From NCBI GenBank assembly GCA_029946065.1, contig JAQSDU010000019.1, positions 124,001 through 188,000 of the forward strand: a stretch of DNA of 64,000 nt. The letters run 5' to 3'. Both the position numbers and the translations under genes were made by a program. Shown piece by piece: positions 50,769 through 62,200 of the stretch; within the stretch, counting starts at the first letter, position 1; each line of letters starts with the position of its first letter. Below the pieces are notes generated by a model. It made no database searches and was not told the DNA's origin. It was given only the letters and a program-made list of their open reading frames with translations. Origin of the DNA: Flavobacterium sp. GTDB taxonomy: Bacteria > Bacteroidota > Bacteroidia > Flavobacteriales > Flavobacteriaceae.

Positions 50769-52832
50769 TTATTGAACGATGATTTTCCGAACAGAAGTAC
50801 GTGCTTGAGAAATCACTTTGATCATATACATTCCGGAAGCAAGTTTGCTCAGGTTAATGTCAACTGCATTGGAGTTGGGCGTAAGCGTTTGGATGATCCT
50901 GCCGTTACTATCCACAATTTCAATTTGAGAAATGGCGTTTGGTGTTTTTACTTGCAATAAATCGGTGGTTGGATTTGGGGCTAATTTTACAAAATCATCG
51001 GCTGTAAAATCAAAATCACCGGTTCCTAAAGTATTGCTGTCAGTTGCAATCCAACTTGAAGCAAGGTTGTTATCAAGTATTACATCTGTGAGTTGCAGAT
51101 AGCTTCCGTTGCCGTCGGCGTCTGGCCAAGGTTCGCTGTCATAATAATGCACATGGTCAATCACATTGCCAAAACCATCCGCCAAAACGATATCCTGATC
51201 GCTGTTGGACATATTGCGTGTAAATTCGCCGTTGGCGGCAAAACCATATCTGTTTAGAAAAACTGTTGCTTTGCTTGCGAGATATACCGTTGAATTGGCC
51301 GGGAGAATTTGGTTTACGGGAAATTGATAGACGAATCCGGTACCTCGAAAATAAACACCGGTCATGTTCACAGTTGTTGTTCCGGTATTTTTAATGGCGA
51401 TGAATTCCTGGTCGTTGCTATTGGTAAAAGTGCCATTAGTGCTCGGGTTGTAATTGATTTTACAAATCACAAGCGAAGGAACTGTAACATTATTACAATT
51501 TGAAAATGAATCTAACTGACTGTTCATCCAGTCTGTACGGCTGCTGAGCCATGATTTTATATTTTCAGTATCGGTATAAATATCCGGCACAGTACCCCAT
51601 TTTTGGTCTTCGCGAAGGGAAGCTTCATAGATATAAGCGACGGTATTATCAATAAATGTTTCCATTGAAGCCAGATTCATTGGCTGCCCAGCCTGTGTCA
51701 CTTCATTCCATCTTTTCGAGAAATAGCATTTAAATTGTGGATTATTGTACAAATCAGTCCAGAATTTCGCACCCTCATTGTCGCCGTTGCTAAATTGCCA
51801 AACGTCATAATGGCTCCTGTCAAATCCCCACAAAAATAAATCATTGCCATAAGTAAGGTTGAAATCCCAAATCGGTCCCGCTCTCAACTTTCCATTTCTA
51901 TCTTTATGAAAATAGCTGCTCAGTTCGTAACCATCTGCGTTGCTGGCCAGCTCGTTCGAGACCATAAAATCAACAAATGAAGGCACATCTATTACTGATG
52001 GATAGCCATTAATAAAAGAAATATTATCGACGCTAGTCGTGATTTCGAGTTTCGTAAATTGGTTGTGGATGTAGGTATCCTGTTGAGATGTTACATTTTC
52101 CGGTTTTGGTAAATCGTGAATGAAATTCGTGTAGCCTCCTGTATAAGATGCCATCGACCAAGCTACCGGATCATTACCCGTCGTCTTATCAGCTTTTGTA
52201 ATGTAGCCGCCAGTGACCAGTGGCGCAGTGTTTTGTGTATTTGTAATTTTAGTAACATCGACCCGATTGGAATCTGCTTTTATTTTTTCCTGAAGCAGAT
52301 ATAAACCGACATATTCGCCATTAATAACAACCTCGCAATAAGCAGTTCTTGGGGCATAGTTCCCTATTTGACGGGAAAGATTATACGAAAGATAATCGCG
52401 GATAAGTGAGGGATCAAAGGCAAGTCCGTTTAGAATCCAATCGTTTTCCGACGGCATTCCCAATAGGCTTACATTGTTGTTGGTACTATTGTCTGGCATC
52501 AAAGTTGTTAATCCGTAGCCTTTTTTAGGTAATGCCTGAGAACTTGAGCCGCGAATTTCGATACTGATGCGACCATTATAATTAAGGTAAGCGGGCGTAT
52601 TTTGGTCGGTTATTAGGTTTTGCACACCTTCACCTTTATAGATGATTTTCATATTGCCAAAAATGCGTGGATCGTCGGGAATTTCCTGGGCGTCATCGGT
52701 ATTGATGATTACGATTGGCAGATTACTATCGGTAAAATTTTGAGAAGTTACTTTTTGATGGCTTAGTATAAAAAGCACCAACACAGCAAAATTGAAAATC
52801 GATAGACGACTTTTTGACAAAATATTTTTCAT
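50769..52832 (-). CDS. CotH kinase-family protein with lamin-tail and T9SS sorting domains
   Basis: The 687-aa secreted protein has a signal peptide (about 1-30). A CotH domain (about 60-420) follows: IEIRGSSSQALPKKGYGL, then EVVINGEYVGLYLLQEKIK and GPIWDFNLTYGNDLF with catalytic-type D and the conserved W-D-x-N. Next is a lamin-tail-like domain (about 455-590; NSDQDIVLADGFGNVIDHVHYYD, split at the turn). The T9SS type A C-terminal domain closes the protein (LAPNPTTDLLQVKT, SGMYMIKVIS). Known: spore CotH is an atypical secreted protein kinase. Here it would act on surface proteins or glycoproteins, inferred from family only. Monocistronic. Confidence 0.9.
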   Translation of the reverse strand: MKNILSKSRLSIFNFAVLVLFILSHQKVTSQNFTDSNLPIVIINTDDAQEIPDDPRIFGNMKIIYKGEGVQNLITDQNTPAYLNYNGRISIEIRGSSSQALPKKGYGLTTLMPDNSTNNNVSLLGMPSENDWILNGLAFDPSLIRDYLSYNLSRQIGNYAPRTAYCEVVINGEYVGLYLLQEKIKADSNRVDVTKITNTQNTAPLVTGGYITKADKTTGNDPVAWSMASYTGGYTNFIHDLPKPENVTSQQDTYIHNQFTKLEITTSVDNISFINGYPSVIDVPSFVDFMVSNELASNADGYELSSYFHKDRNGKLRAGPIWDFNLTYGNDLFLWGFDRSHYDVWQFSNGDNEGAKFWTDLYNNPQFKCYFSKRWNEVTQAGQPMNLASMETFIDNTVAYIYEASLREDQKWGTVPDIYTDTENIKSWLSSRTDWMNSQLDSFSNCNNVTVPSLVICKINYNPSTNGTFTNSNDQEFIAIKNTGTTTVNMTGVYFRGTGFVYQFPVNQILPANSTVYLASKATVFLNRYGFAANGEFTRNMSNSDQDIVLADGFGNVIDHVHYYDSEPWPDADGNGSYLQLTDVILDNNLASSWIATDSNTLGTGDFDFTADDFVKLAPNPTTDLLQVKTPNAISQIEIVDSNGRIIQTLTPNSNAVDINLSKLASGMYMIKVISQARTSVRKIIVQ

Positions 52833-52913
52833 GGTATGTAAAAAAAATGTGCCGTAAATGTAAAGATAAGATTATTAGCATTTTAAAAAAAGTCAGCTTT
52901 TGCCGTTTTTTTG

Positions 52914-54944
52914 CTATTTCTCAAGTAAATCACCAATTTTTTTAACGATTTTATCGAAATTTTCTGATGGTAATTGGCAGGTTTTGTGCTGGCAGAAATA
53001 AAATTCCGTCTTCTTTTCCTTGAAGCGATCTTGCAGAAATGGCAGTGAAGATTTTGCCGTCGAACCAGCAAAAATGACATTTGGATGGTATTCGAGGTAT
53101 AATTTTTCAGCAAATTGCAAAGCATCTTTTCCGCAAATGGCGAGTTCGCAGTTTTGTGGCGAAACGTGCAGTAAAACGTTTAGCCAGTTGGAGAATGCCG
53201 ATGGATAATCGATATTAGGAATGATTTTTCGCAACATTTTTTCGGCGGTATTTTCATAATAAGAATTACTGAAATACAATGCCAATCGCAATAAATTATC
53301 AGCCATGACCGAGTTAGAAGCCGGGATTACATTGTCTTCCGTTTCATAATGTTTTGTAATCAGCGCATCGTCTAAATTAGATGTGAACGAGAAAAGCGCC
53401 GCATTTTCGTCATAAAAATGTTCAAAACAATAATCGGTGAGTTGTTTGGCATTTTGCAGCCATTTTTCATCAAACGTGATTTCATACAAAGCAATAAAGC
53501 TATCGATTACGAAACAATAATCTTCGAGATAACCATTGATTGTGGCTTTTTCGTTTTTGTAATTGTGGTATAAATTTCCCTCAGGTGACCATAATTTTTG
53601 CACAATAAAATGGGCATTTTTCAAAGCGATTTCCAAGTATTTTTTATTTTCAAATGCACTGTGCGCCTTTACAAAACCTTTTAGCATAATAGCATTCCAG
53701 GAAGTCAGGCATTTGTCATCAAGCCTTGGATAGCTTCGTTTCTGTCTTTCGGCGAATAGCAATTGTTCCCAAGTTTGCTTTTTTGATTGTAGCTTTTCTA
53801 TCGTAATTCCATAGTTTTTGGCAATATTTTCCAGAGGTTGATTTTGAATCAGGACGTAATTGCCATCTTCCCAAAAACCAAAATCATTAATATTAAAAAC
53901 CTCTGCAAATAAAGGGAAATCATCTTTCAACAATTCTTGTAAATTTTCTTTTTTCCAGACATAAAAAGCACCTTCTTCGAGATGGTTTTGGTCGTTTAGG
54001 CTGTCGGCATCGAGTGCACAATAGAAAGCGCCTTCGCTATTGGTGAGTTCCCGTTCGATAAACGCCAAAGTTTTTTCGACGACTTTCTTATACAGTGGGT
54101 TTTTGGTTAATTTGAAGGCATCGGCATACAAAGAAACCAATTGTCCGTTGTCGTACAACATTTTCTCAAAATGTGGGACATGCCATTTCATATCAACGGA
54201 ATAGCGAGAAAATCCGCCGCCGATGGTGTCGAATAATCCGCCGTAAGCCATTTTTGTCAAAGTCAGATTGACGAAATCCAGCAATTCTGAATCGTTGTTT
54301 TGGTAGGCATAACGCAATAGGAATTTGTAATTGTTGGGCATCATGAATTTTGGAGCACGTGCCATTCCGCCAAATTCAAGATCAAAACTTTTGCGCCATT
54401 TTTGAACAAGATTTTCGAGAAGCGGCGATTGTGATGCGGTATTGAAATCTTTTGTTTCGATAAAGTTCAAGCTTTCAATGCCGCCGTGTAGTTTTTCGGC
54501 ATAATCAATCATTTTTTCGGGTGCCGATTGGTAGAGTTGCTGCAATTGTTCCAAAGTATTGATCCATTCGTCTTTTCGGAAATAGGTGCCGCCCCAAACC
54601 GGTCGTCCATCGGGAAGCGCTACGACATTCAACGGCCAGCCACCGCGTCCGGTCATGATTTGTATGGCTTTCATATAAACGGCATCGACATCGGGACGTT
54701 CTTCGCGATCGACTTTTATGTTGATGAAATGAGCGTTCATGGAGGCTGCAGCTTGCTCGTCTTCAAAAGTTTCGTGCTCCATAACGTGGCACCAATGGCA
54801 TGCCGAATAGCCAATACTGATGATGATGAGCTTGTTGTTAGCGACGGCTTCTGTTAAAGACTTTGGATGCCATGCCTTCCAATGCACAGGATTATTGGCG
54901 TGTTGGAGTAGGTAAGGGCTGGTTTCAGAAGACAATTGGTTCAT
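52914..54944 (-). CDS. Thioredoxin-domain protein of the YyaL/DUF255 family
   Basis: The 676-aa cytosolic protein opens with a DUF255 thioredoxin-like domain (about 1-165): YLLQHANNPVHWKAW, then C49-H-W-C52 in SACHWCHVMEHETFED, KVDREERPDVD and GRGGWPLNVVALPDGRP. The rest is an (alpha/alpha)6 barrel like glucosamine epimerases/six-hairpin hydrolases (GGGFSRYSVDMKWHVPHFEK, CLTSWNAIMLKGFVKA). It is universal in many bacteria and related to SPATA20, but the reaction is not settled. No signal peptide. The gene is followed on its upstream side by repeat copy B. Confidence 0.92.
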   Translation of the reverse strand: MNQLSSETSPYLLQHANNPVHWKAWHPKSLTEAVANNKLIIISIGYSACHWCHVMEHETFEDEQAAASMNAHFINIKVDREERPDVDAVYMKAIQIMTGRGGWPLNVVALPDGRPVWGGTYFRKDEWINTLEQLQQLYQSAPEKMIDYAEKLHGGIESLNFIETKDFNTASQSPLLENLVQKWRKSFDLEFGGMARAPKFMMPNNYKFLLRYAYQNNDSELLDFVNLTLTKMAYGGLFDTIGGGFSRYSVDMKWHVPHFEKMLYDNGQLVSLYADAFKLTKNPLYKKVVEKTLAFIERELTNSEGAFYCALDADSLNDQNHLEEGAFYVWKKENLQELLKDDFPLFAEVFNINDFGFWEDGNYVLIQNQPLENIAKNYGITIEKLQSKKQTWEQLLFAERQKRSYPRLDDKCLTSWNAIMLKGFVKAHSAFENKKYLEIALKNAHFIVQKLWSPEGNLYHNYKNEKATINGYLEDYCFVIDSFIALYEITFDEKWLQNAKQLTDYCFEHFYDENAALFSFTSNLDDALITKHYETEDNVIPASNSVMADNLLRLALYFSNSYYENTAEKMLRKIIPNIDYPSAFSNWLNVLLHVSPQNCELAICGKDALQFAEKLYLEYHPNVIFAGSTAKSSLPFLQDRFKEKKTEFYFCQHKTCQLPSENFDKIVKKIGDLLEK

Positions 54945-54961
54945 GGTAGCAGGATGGTTTT

Positions 54962-55042
54962 TAGCCCGGATGGCAGCGGTTATCCTTTTGCCGCCTTCTT
55001 TAGGCGGGAAAAGATAGTAGCGTACAGCCGGATTAGCTTCGA
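54962..55042. repeat. Interspersed hairpin repeat, copy B
   Basis: AGCCCGGATGGCAGCGGTTA, a hairpin CTTTTGCCGCC..GGCGGGAAAAG, then TAGCGTACAGCCGGATTAGC. It is the inverse-orientation copy of the element at 32111-32193, with the same order of blocks. Confidence 0.8.
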
Positions 55043-55140
55043 ATCAATATCAATATCAAAAATCAATATCAAAAATCAATATCAAGTTCAAAAATCAAGC
55101 TCAAAAATCAAGTTCAAAAATCACTATCAAATATCAATTT
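55042..55140. repeat. AT-rich tandem repeat, 13-bp unit
   Basis: About seven imperfect copies of a 13-bp unit like CAAAAATCAATAT (variants with AGT or AGC in place of ATA). It lies directly next to repeat copy B, in the 244-bp gap between the YyaL-like and Nfu genes. Confidence 0.75.
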
Positions 55141-55188
55141 TAAGTTTTCGGATTGCAATTGAAATTTGAAATTGTCATTGCAATTTTT

Positions 55189-56097
55189 TTACGCGTTGAT
55201 GGCTTCGACTTTGATGTCTTCGTCTTTGAGCATGTCTTTGAGCATGTTTTCGATACCGTTTTTGAGTGTAAAAGTTGACGATGGGCATCCGCTACAGGCA
55301 CCTTGCAAGATCACTTTTACGCGTTTTTCGGTTTCGTCATAGGAATCAAAGAGGATATTTCCGCCATCGGCAGCGACGGCAGGCTTAACATATTCTTCGA
55401 GAATGTTGATGATTTGTTGCGACGTGACATCGAGGTTATCAAAATTTTCGATTTTTTGTTTTTCGATGGTAGGGTTTTCCGCAGCGAGGTTGTTATCAAT
55501 TACGGTTCCTCCGTTTTCGATGAATTCCTTGATAAACGAGCGCAGTTCTAGCGTGATTTCAGCCCATTCATTGACCGCATATTTGGTCACGGAAACGTAG
55601 TTTTCATCGATAAAAACTTCCTTCACGTAAGGAAATTTGAAGAGTTCTTTGGCTAATGGCGATGCTGCTGTTTCGTCGATATTTTTGAATTCCATTGCCA
55701 CTTTTGTGAGCATGGTGTTTACGACGAATTTTAATACCGCTGGATTTGGCGTCGATTCACCATAAACTGTCGCTGGTTGTTTTTTGTCCCATGGTTTGAC
55801 TTCTTCCTCGATTTTGAGGATGGTGCCGCCTTTGTTGACGAAATCGTCGATTTGTTCGGCAACTGCGTCTTTGACATCATCCCATTCAACGATATTGTAT
55901 CTTTCGATGGCGATGAAATTTCCTGAAATATAAACGGATTTCACGAAAGGCAGGTAAAACAATTGTTGGGCTAAAGGTGATTTTGCGGCTTCGTCAATAT
56001 TTTTGAATTCATGACTCGCATTTTTAACGATAAAGTCGGGAAATTCGAACTTTAGTATGGTAGGATTTTGCGTTTCTTTTATTATAACATTTTTCAT
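55189..56097 (-). CDS. NifU-family Fe-S cluster scaffold/carrier protein
   Basis: The 302-aa protein starts at the ATG at 56097, where the Nfu N-domain begins (MKNVIIKETQNPTILKF). It has two Nfu_N domains in tandem (about 1-95 and 110-200; both carry F-x-NIDEAAxSPLAxxLF and VKxVxI), followed by a NifU C-terminal domain with the cluster-binding motif C268-S-G-C271 in LQGACSGCPSST. It carries 4Fe-4S clusters to client proteins. The duplicated N-domain is characteristic of Bacteroidota Nfu. A minus-strand -7 box (TAAATTTG) lies 18 bp upstream. Confidence 0.94.
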   Translation of the reverse strand: MKNVIIKETQNPTILKFEFPDFIVKNASHEFKNIDEAAKSPLAQQLFYLPFVKSVYISGNFIAIERYNIVEWDDVKDAVAEQIDDFVNKGGTILKIEEEVKPWDKKQPATVYGESTPNPAVLKFVVNTMLTKVAMEFKNIDETAASPLAKELFKFPYVKEVFIDENYVSVTKYAVNEWAEITLELRSFIKEFIENGGTVIDNNLAAENPTIEKQKIENFDNLDVTSQQIINILEEYVKPAVAADGGNILFDSYDETEKRVKVILQGACSGCPSSTFTLKNGIENMLKDMLKDEDIKVEAINA

Positions 56098-56115
56098 TAA
56101 AATTGTATTTATTTG

Positions 56116-56123
56116 CAAATTTA
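56116..56123 (-). promoter_or_regulatory. Candidate -7 box of the Nfu gene
   Basis: TAAATTTG on the minus strand 18 bp before the start codon at 56097. Confidence 0.5.
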
Positions 56124-56147
56124 ACAACAAAATTTTCTATGAATAAT

Positions 56148-56155
56148 TATATTTG
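56148..56155 (+). promoter_or_regulatory. Candidate -7 box of the giant surface-protein gene
   Basis: TATATTTG on the plus strand, 74 bp before the ATG at 56230; no -33 TTTG at 17-21 bp. Divergent from the Nfu promoter. Confidence 0.5.
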
Positions 56156-56229
56156 GATTTTTAATATATAAATTAACAAATTACTTGTTTTTTCTCATTT
56201 TTTAAACGAATTACCCAAACATAGATACT

Positions 56230-59200
56230 ATGAAAAGAGCTTTACTTTTATTCGCTTTTCTTCTAACAGCGGCTTCCGGATTTGCACAAGCAGATTTAAT
56301 GGTTACCGTTACTGATAATAAGACCATCTACGTTCCTGGAACGGATGTGATTTATACTATTACGGTACTCAATTACGGCTCAGCAAATTCTAATGGTGTT
56401 CGCGTTACGGCGGCTATGCCCGTAGGTATAACAACCGGATTTTTCTGGGAAGGCAGTAATAATTCTGCTGGTGCTGGAGCGGTGAATGACTTGAATAGGA
56501 AGCTGGCTCCGGGTGAGTTTGTTACTTACACGGTTACTGTAGAAATTCCGGCGACATTTACCGGAGATCTTGTGTTTAAAGCATCGGCATTAAGTGAAGG
56601 GATGCCTGCATTACCGGGTCCTCCGGTGGTTCCTGCTTTAACACCGTCTGCCGATCCTAATCCGAGTTCCAATACGGATATTACCGATACAGATATTCCA
56701 GCCAATGCTGATATAGGTATAGTGAATACTGATTTTACTAATGTTTACACGCCCGGACAAGCTTCTGTTTATCTGGTAAAAGTTACGAATAATGGTCCTA
56801 CCGATGCGTTGAATGTATCGATCAAGAATACCGTTCCTTCCAATATAAATCCTGCTTCCTTTTCATGGACAGGAAGTAACGGAACTTCTGGTACTGGTAT
56901 TGGGTTAAGTGATTTCGTAGAGTTGTTTCATGTTGGAGAGGTTATAACTTATACGGTGACTATAAATGTACCTTTAGACTTTGGCGGCTACCTAACAAGT
57001 AATGCCTTTTTATTTGCAACAAGCCCTGACCCTACACCTGCCGACCAGACAAGTGCAGATACTGATGTTCTTACTTTTGGGGCTGATGTTGTGGTGGCAG
57101 TAACAGACAATAACAATTCCTATATTCCGGGTCAAGGTAAAAGTTACACGCTTACCGTTACCAACATGGGTGAGAATGCAGCAACGCAAATTCATGTAAC
57201 AGCACCGCTTCCTGCAGGTATTGCGGCGATGTCATGGACAGGCAATAGTACTAACGGTAATGGTTCGATAAATAATACAATTGCGAATCTGGCTGCCGGC
57301 GCATCGGTAACATATACGATTAACTTTAATGTGCCATTAGATTTTATAGGAAATTTAGTGGTTTCCGGCAATGCAATCGGTGCAGAATCAGATCCAAATC
57401 CGGATTGTATGCTTTGTACAGATACCGATTATCCTGGGGCCGATCTTGTAGTTGTTAATACTAATAATCAAACCAAATATACGCCGGGACAAACTACAAC
57501 TTATACTGTTACGGTTACTAATAATGGACCAAATAACGCAGAGAATGTTGTGTTGACCAATGCAATACCAAACGGAGTATCAACATTTTCATGGTATGGC
57601 AGTAATGGCAGCAATGGTGCTGGTGCTGCTTTGCAAGATACGCTTCCTATACTTGCTGTTGGAGAAACGGTAACTTATACTATTACGTTGGTTGTTCCTA
57701 CCGGATTTACCGGGCCATTGACCAATGCTACTTATACTACTTCAGATACAGAAGATCCAGTTCCTGGCTGTACGCAATGCACAGATACAGATGCGCAGCA
57801 GGTTTCTGAAATTCAAATTACCAATACGAATGGAGAGATTGACTATGTTGTTGGTACTATTCATACAAAAACTTATACCGTAACGGTAACCAATAATGGT
57901 CCTGATGCTGCGGTTAATGTTTTTGTAAATAATCCTATTCCAAGTGGTGCTACTCAATTTTCATGGACGGGTACTAATGGATCAGGGAATAACTTTGCCT
58001 TAAACAACACTATTCCATCGCTTGCTTCAGGTGCTTCGGTGACTTATACCATTACACTTCAAATGCCCGCAACGATAACCGGAAATTTTATATCTTCGGC
58101 AAGTGTGCAGATTTTGGGCTATACGCTGGATACAAATACCGCTAATAATACTGCTATAGACACGGATGTTCCCGTGGTGCCGAATGCCGCAAATCTGGTC
58201 GTGACCAATACGAATGGTCAGGATGTTTATACGGCTGGAAGCAATACCACCTATACGGTTACGGTTACAAATAACGGCCCTGCCATTGCAACGAACATCA
58301 CCTTTACCAATCCGGCGCCGTCTGGCACGACTATTTCAGCATGGAGTGGCAATGCTACTAGCGGAAGTGGCGATTTGAGCAACACCATTGCGTCATTAGC
58401 AGTTGGTGCGTCAATGGCTTACACCATTACTGTTCAAATTCCGGCTGGATATACAAGCAATCTGGTCGATCAGGCCAATGCTACAAGTGCGGTTCCAGAT
58501 CCAGATCCTTCATGTCCTTCTTGTACGGATACTGATGTGAGCGCTTCACCACAGGCCGACGTTAGTGTTACCATCACTGATAATAAAACGAATTATGATT
58601 TGGGTGGCGTTTCTGTTTATACGGTTACGGTACACAATAACGGTCCGCAAACAGCAACTGGCGTGCATGTTCAGGCTGCTATCCCGAGTGGCATAACTTC
58701 TTTTTCGTGGGCAGGAAATGCTGCAAACGGAACCACTGCTTTAGACAACACAATTACATCACTTATTAATGGTGCAACGGTAACTTATACCATTACGATA
58801 ACGGTTCCGGCGACTTATAGCGCTAGTGCTTCGGTTGCCTTGCAAGCTGGGATTACCGCTTCAACTTCTACCGATCCGGCCGCAGCAAATAATAGCGCAA
58901 CGGATACCGATTTGCCAAAACAAACAGATATCAGTATTACTAATGTTGCCAATCAGCCAACACCTCCAAAAGGAGGAACAGTTACTTTTACAGTCACTGT
59001 GACGAATAATGGTCCTAATAACGCAACTTCCATTAACTTTACGAACCCATTGCCGGTAGGAATTACCGGAATGACTTGGTCTGCCAATAATGGCACTTCA
59101 GGTAGTGGCGCAATCAATGCGACCATTCCTGTGCTTGCTCTTGGCGCTTCAATTGTTTATACGATAACGGTTACAATTCCTGCGAATTATACAGGAACTT

Positions 59201-62200
59201 TATCAAGCATTGCTACCGTAAATGCAGCGATAGACAGTACGCAGCCAACAACTGCTACAGCTACCGTTACACCAGCCAACGCTGCCGATATCGGGGTTAC
59301 TATTACCGATGGAACAACAACCTTTCTTCCGGGACAAACAAAATTTTATACGATTACAGTTTATAATAATGGCTCCGCAACGGCAACCAATGTTGCTCTT
59401 AATACAATATTACCAGCGGGTATTCCGGCGGCGAATTATACATGGAGCGGTAATTCATCTTCTGGAACCAATGCTTTTACGAATGTAATTGCTACAATAC
59501 CTGCCGGAGGATCGGTGACGTATTCGGTTAGTATTGTTGTGCCTAACACTTATGATATCAATGAAAATTTAGTTCATATTGTTGCCATTAATTCCACGGC
59601 TACCGATCCTACGCCGAATGATCATTCAGCGCAAGATGTTGATACACCGAATGTCTTTGCGGATCTTGTCGTAAAGAAATCAGATAACAAAGCTACTTAT
59701 GAGCAGTCGCGCTATGTTGACGACAAGCCAAATGATGCGGTGCAACCCGTACTCGTTAATGAGTACGTGACCTATAGCATTATTGTTACCAATTATGGTC
59801 CGGCAACGGCTAATAATATTGAAGTTTACGACCCGATTCCCGTTAACTCGAATGCTACCAATTCGCAAATACAGCTATCTGATGTGGAATGGATTAGCAA
59901 TTCTGGAGTTTCAGGAACCGGAGATTTGTATGATGTAATTCCATCATTGGCGGTAGGGGAATCTGTGAGTTATACCGTAACGGTACACGTTCCGCAAAAT
60001 TATAATATTGGAGCTACTGTAGGCAATTTGACAAATAATGTTACAGTGACCAGTGATACTGCGGATCCGCAATTGTCCAATAACTTTAGCTCAGATGTGG
60101 ATGTTCCGTCGGCGAAATTCCTGTTGATTAATAATGACCCACTACTCTACGCCTCTAATTATACCGATGCAACACTTGCGCAGGGATTTGTAGAAGACGT
60201 ATTAGTACGTTCTCATTGTGCCAATGTTTCTAATTTTGTAATGAGTTCAGGACCAAACCACGTTCAAAAATACGGTGTTGCTTATTTTAATAGGAACGGT
60301 TCCGATTTTCCAATTGAAGACGGAATTGTTTTAACAAGTGGTGATGTTACACAGACTTCAGGGCCAAACGATCCGGGTGTTAACAGCAATAGTGATGACT
60401 GGACCGGCGATTCCGATTTGTCATCTCCAGCTTTAGTTCCTTCTGTTGGTGCAAGCAATGCCGAATTGCATAATCCTGTTTCCTTGAAATTTAACTTCAT
60501 TCCGACTGCTCCAGAATTGAGTTTTAACTTTATTTTCGCTGCAGATGAGTATAGCATTGTCAGTAGTTATGAGTGTACCTATTCAGACGTTTTCGCATTC
60601 ATTCTTAAAGATCTGACTGCAGGCGGTCCTGCAAAAAACCTAGCGGTATTGCCTGGCGTTATCCCGGCAACTCCCGTTAAGGTAACGTCGATACACGAAA
60701 CCGTTGCGGGATGTCCAGCTATTAATACACCGTTTTTTGGAAAACACAATTTTAGTCTTACGGATGCTACTGTCGGTCAAAATGCTGCTATTGATGTTAA
60801 CGGTCAGACAAAATTGCTTCAGGCAAAAGGTACTGTTATTCCCGGACACGAATATTCTATTAAATTGGTTATTGCAAACAAAAGTGATGGCGCATTGAAT
60901 TCTTCGGTATTTATCGAAGGCGGAAGTTTTAAGTTTAATAATGAAATAGAAGGGCCTGGTAACGTTAACAGTTTTCCTGTGGGCAAAGAGCAATGTTACG
61001 GAGAACCTTTACACCTTACTTATGGAGATGCACCGCTTGTGGGTGCTACCTATTACTGGAAAAGGAATGATATTCGTATTCCCGGAGAAAGCAGTTATGA
61101 TATTACGGTTACCGAAGGTGGGATTTATACCGTTGTAGCCGAGTTCAGTGCCAACTGCAGGGTGAGTGATGATATAACCGTTACTTTCAAAGATAGATTG
61201 CCGCTTTCAGACCCTAAGCCATTGAGAAAATGTGTTGAGGGAGGGCCTTATGTATTTGATCTTGATCAAACAGCATACATGCTTAATGGCGGCAGTGCAG
61301 CCAACTATGACATTCACTATTACGAAAATGAACAGGATGCTAAAGATTACGCGAGTAACGATATAGAAACAGCGGGGAATCTCCATAATTTTATCGTAAC
61401 AGCTGATATTGCTACTACCCCAAAGACGATATATGTAAGGATCGATGATTTAGGCCCTTATGGTTGTGTTGAAATCAGACCATTCACATTAAGCGCCTAT
61501 GAATCAGAAGGAACAATTGCCTATCCAGCGGGACCTTACTGTATTAATGGTGGAATATTACAAGCACAACCTTCGGCGAACCTTACCTCGGGAGGACAAT
61601 ATATAGCTACACCTGCAGGATTAAATATTAACCCGCTTACAGGTGCTATAGATCTTGACGCCAGTGTTCTTGGTACTTATAATGTTGTATACAAGATTCC
61701 CGCCGATGACTGTCCGGAATTCGATAGCAACATTGTACAAATCCTTGTAGAACCTTGTATTAGCTGTACGGTTGATGCCACTGGCCCTGCTTCAGTTTGC
61801 TTGGGCAATACTATAAATCTTACGGCATTATCAAACAATGCTACGGCCACGTATTCTTGGGTTGGAACTGATGGATTTGTTTCTAGTCAGCAAAATCCTA
61901 CCGTAACACCATTGCCTACTGCAGGCACTTACACTTATACTGTAACTTCTACGGTTATGGGTATTGATTGTGCTACTGACACCGTAACAGTTGTGGTTGT
62001 TGATACGCCAACTGCGGCTTTTGTATCGAATTCGGCTACCATCTGTACTAACTCATCAACCAACATCGTATTTGAGGGAACGCCGGGTGCTAGCGTAGTT
62101 TATACAATAAATAATGGGTCGCCGATTACTTCTGCGCCAATATCAACACCGCCGTCAGGATTGGGTACGGTATCGATTCCTACTGGAAATCTTTCAGCCG

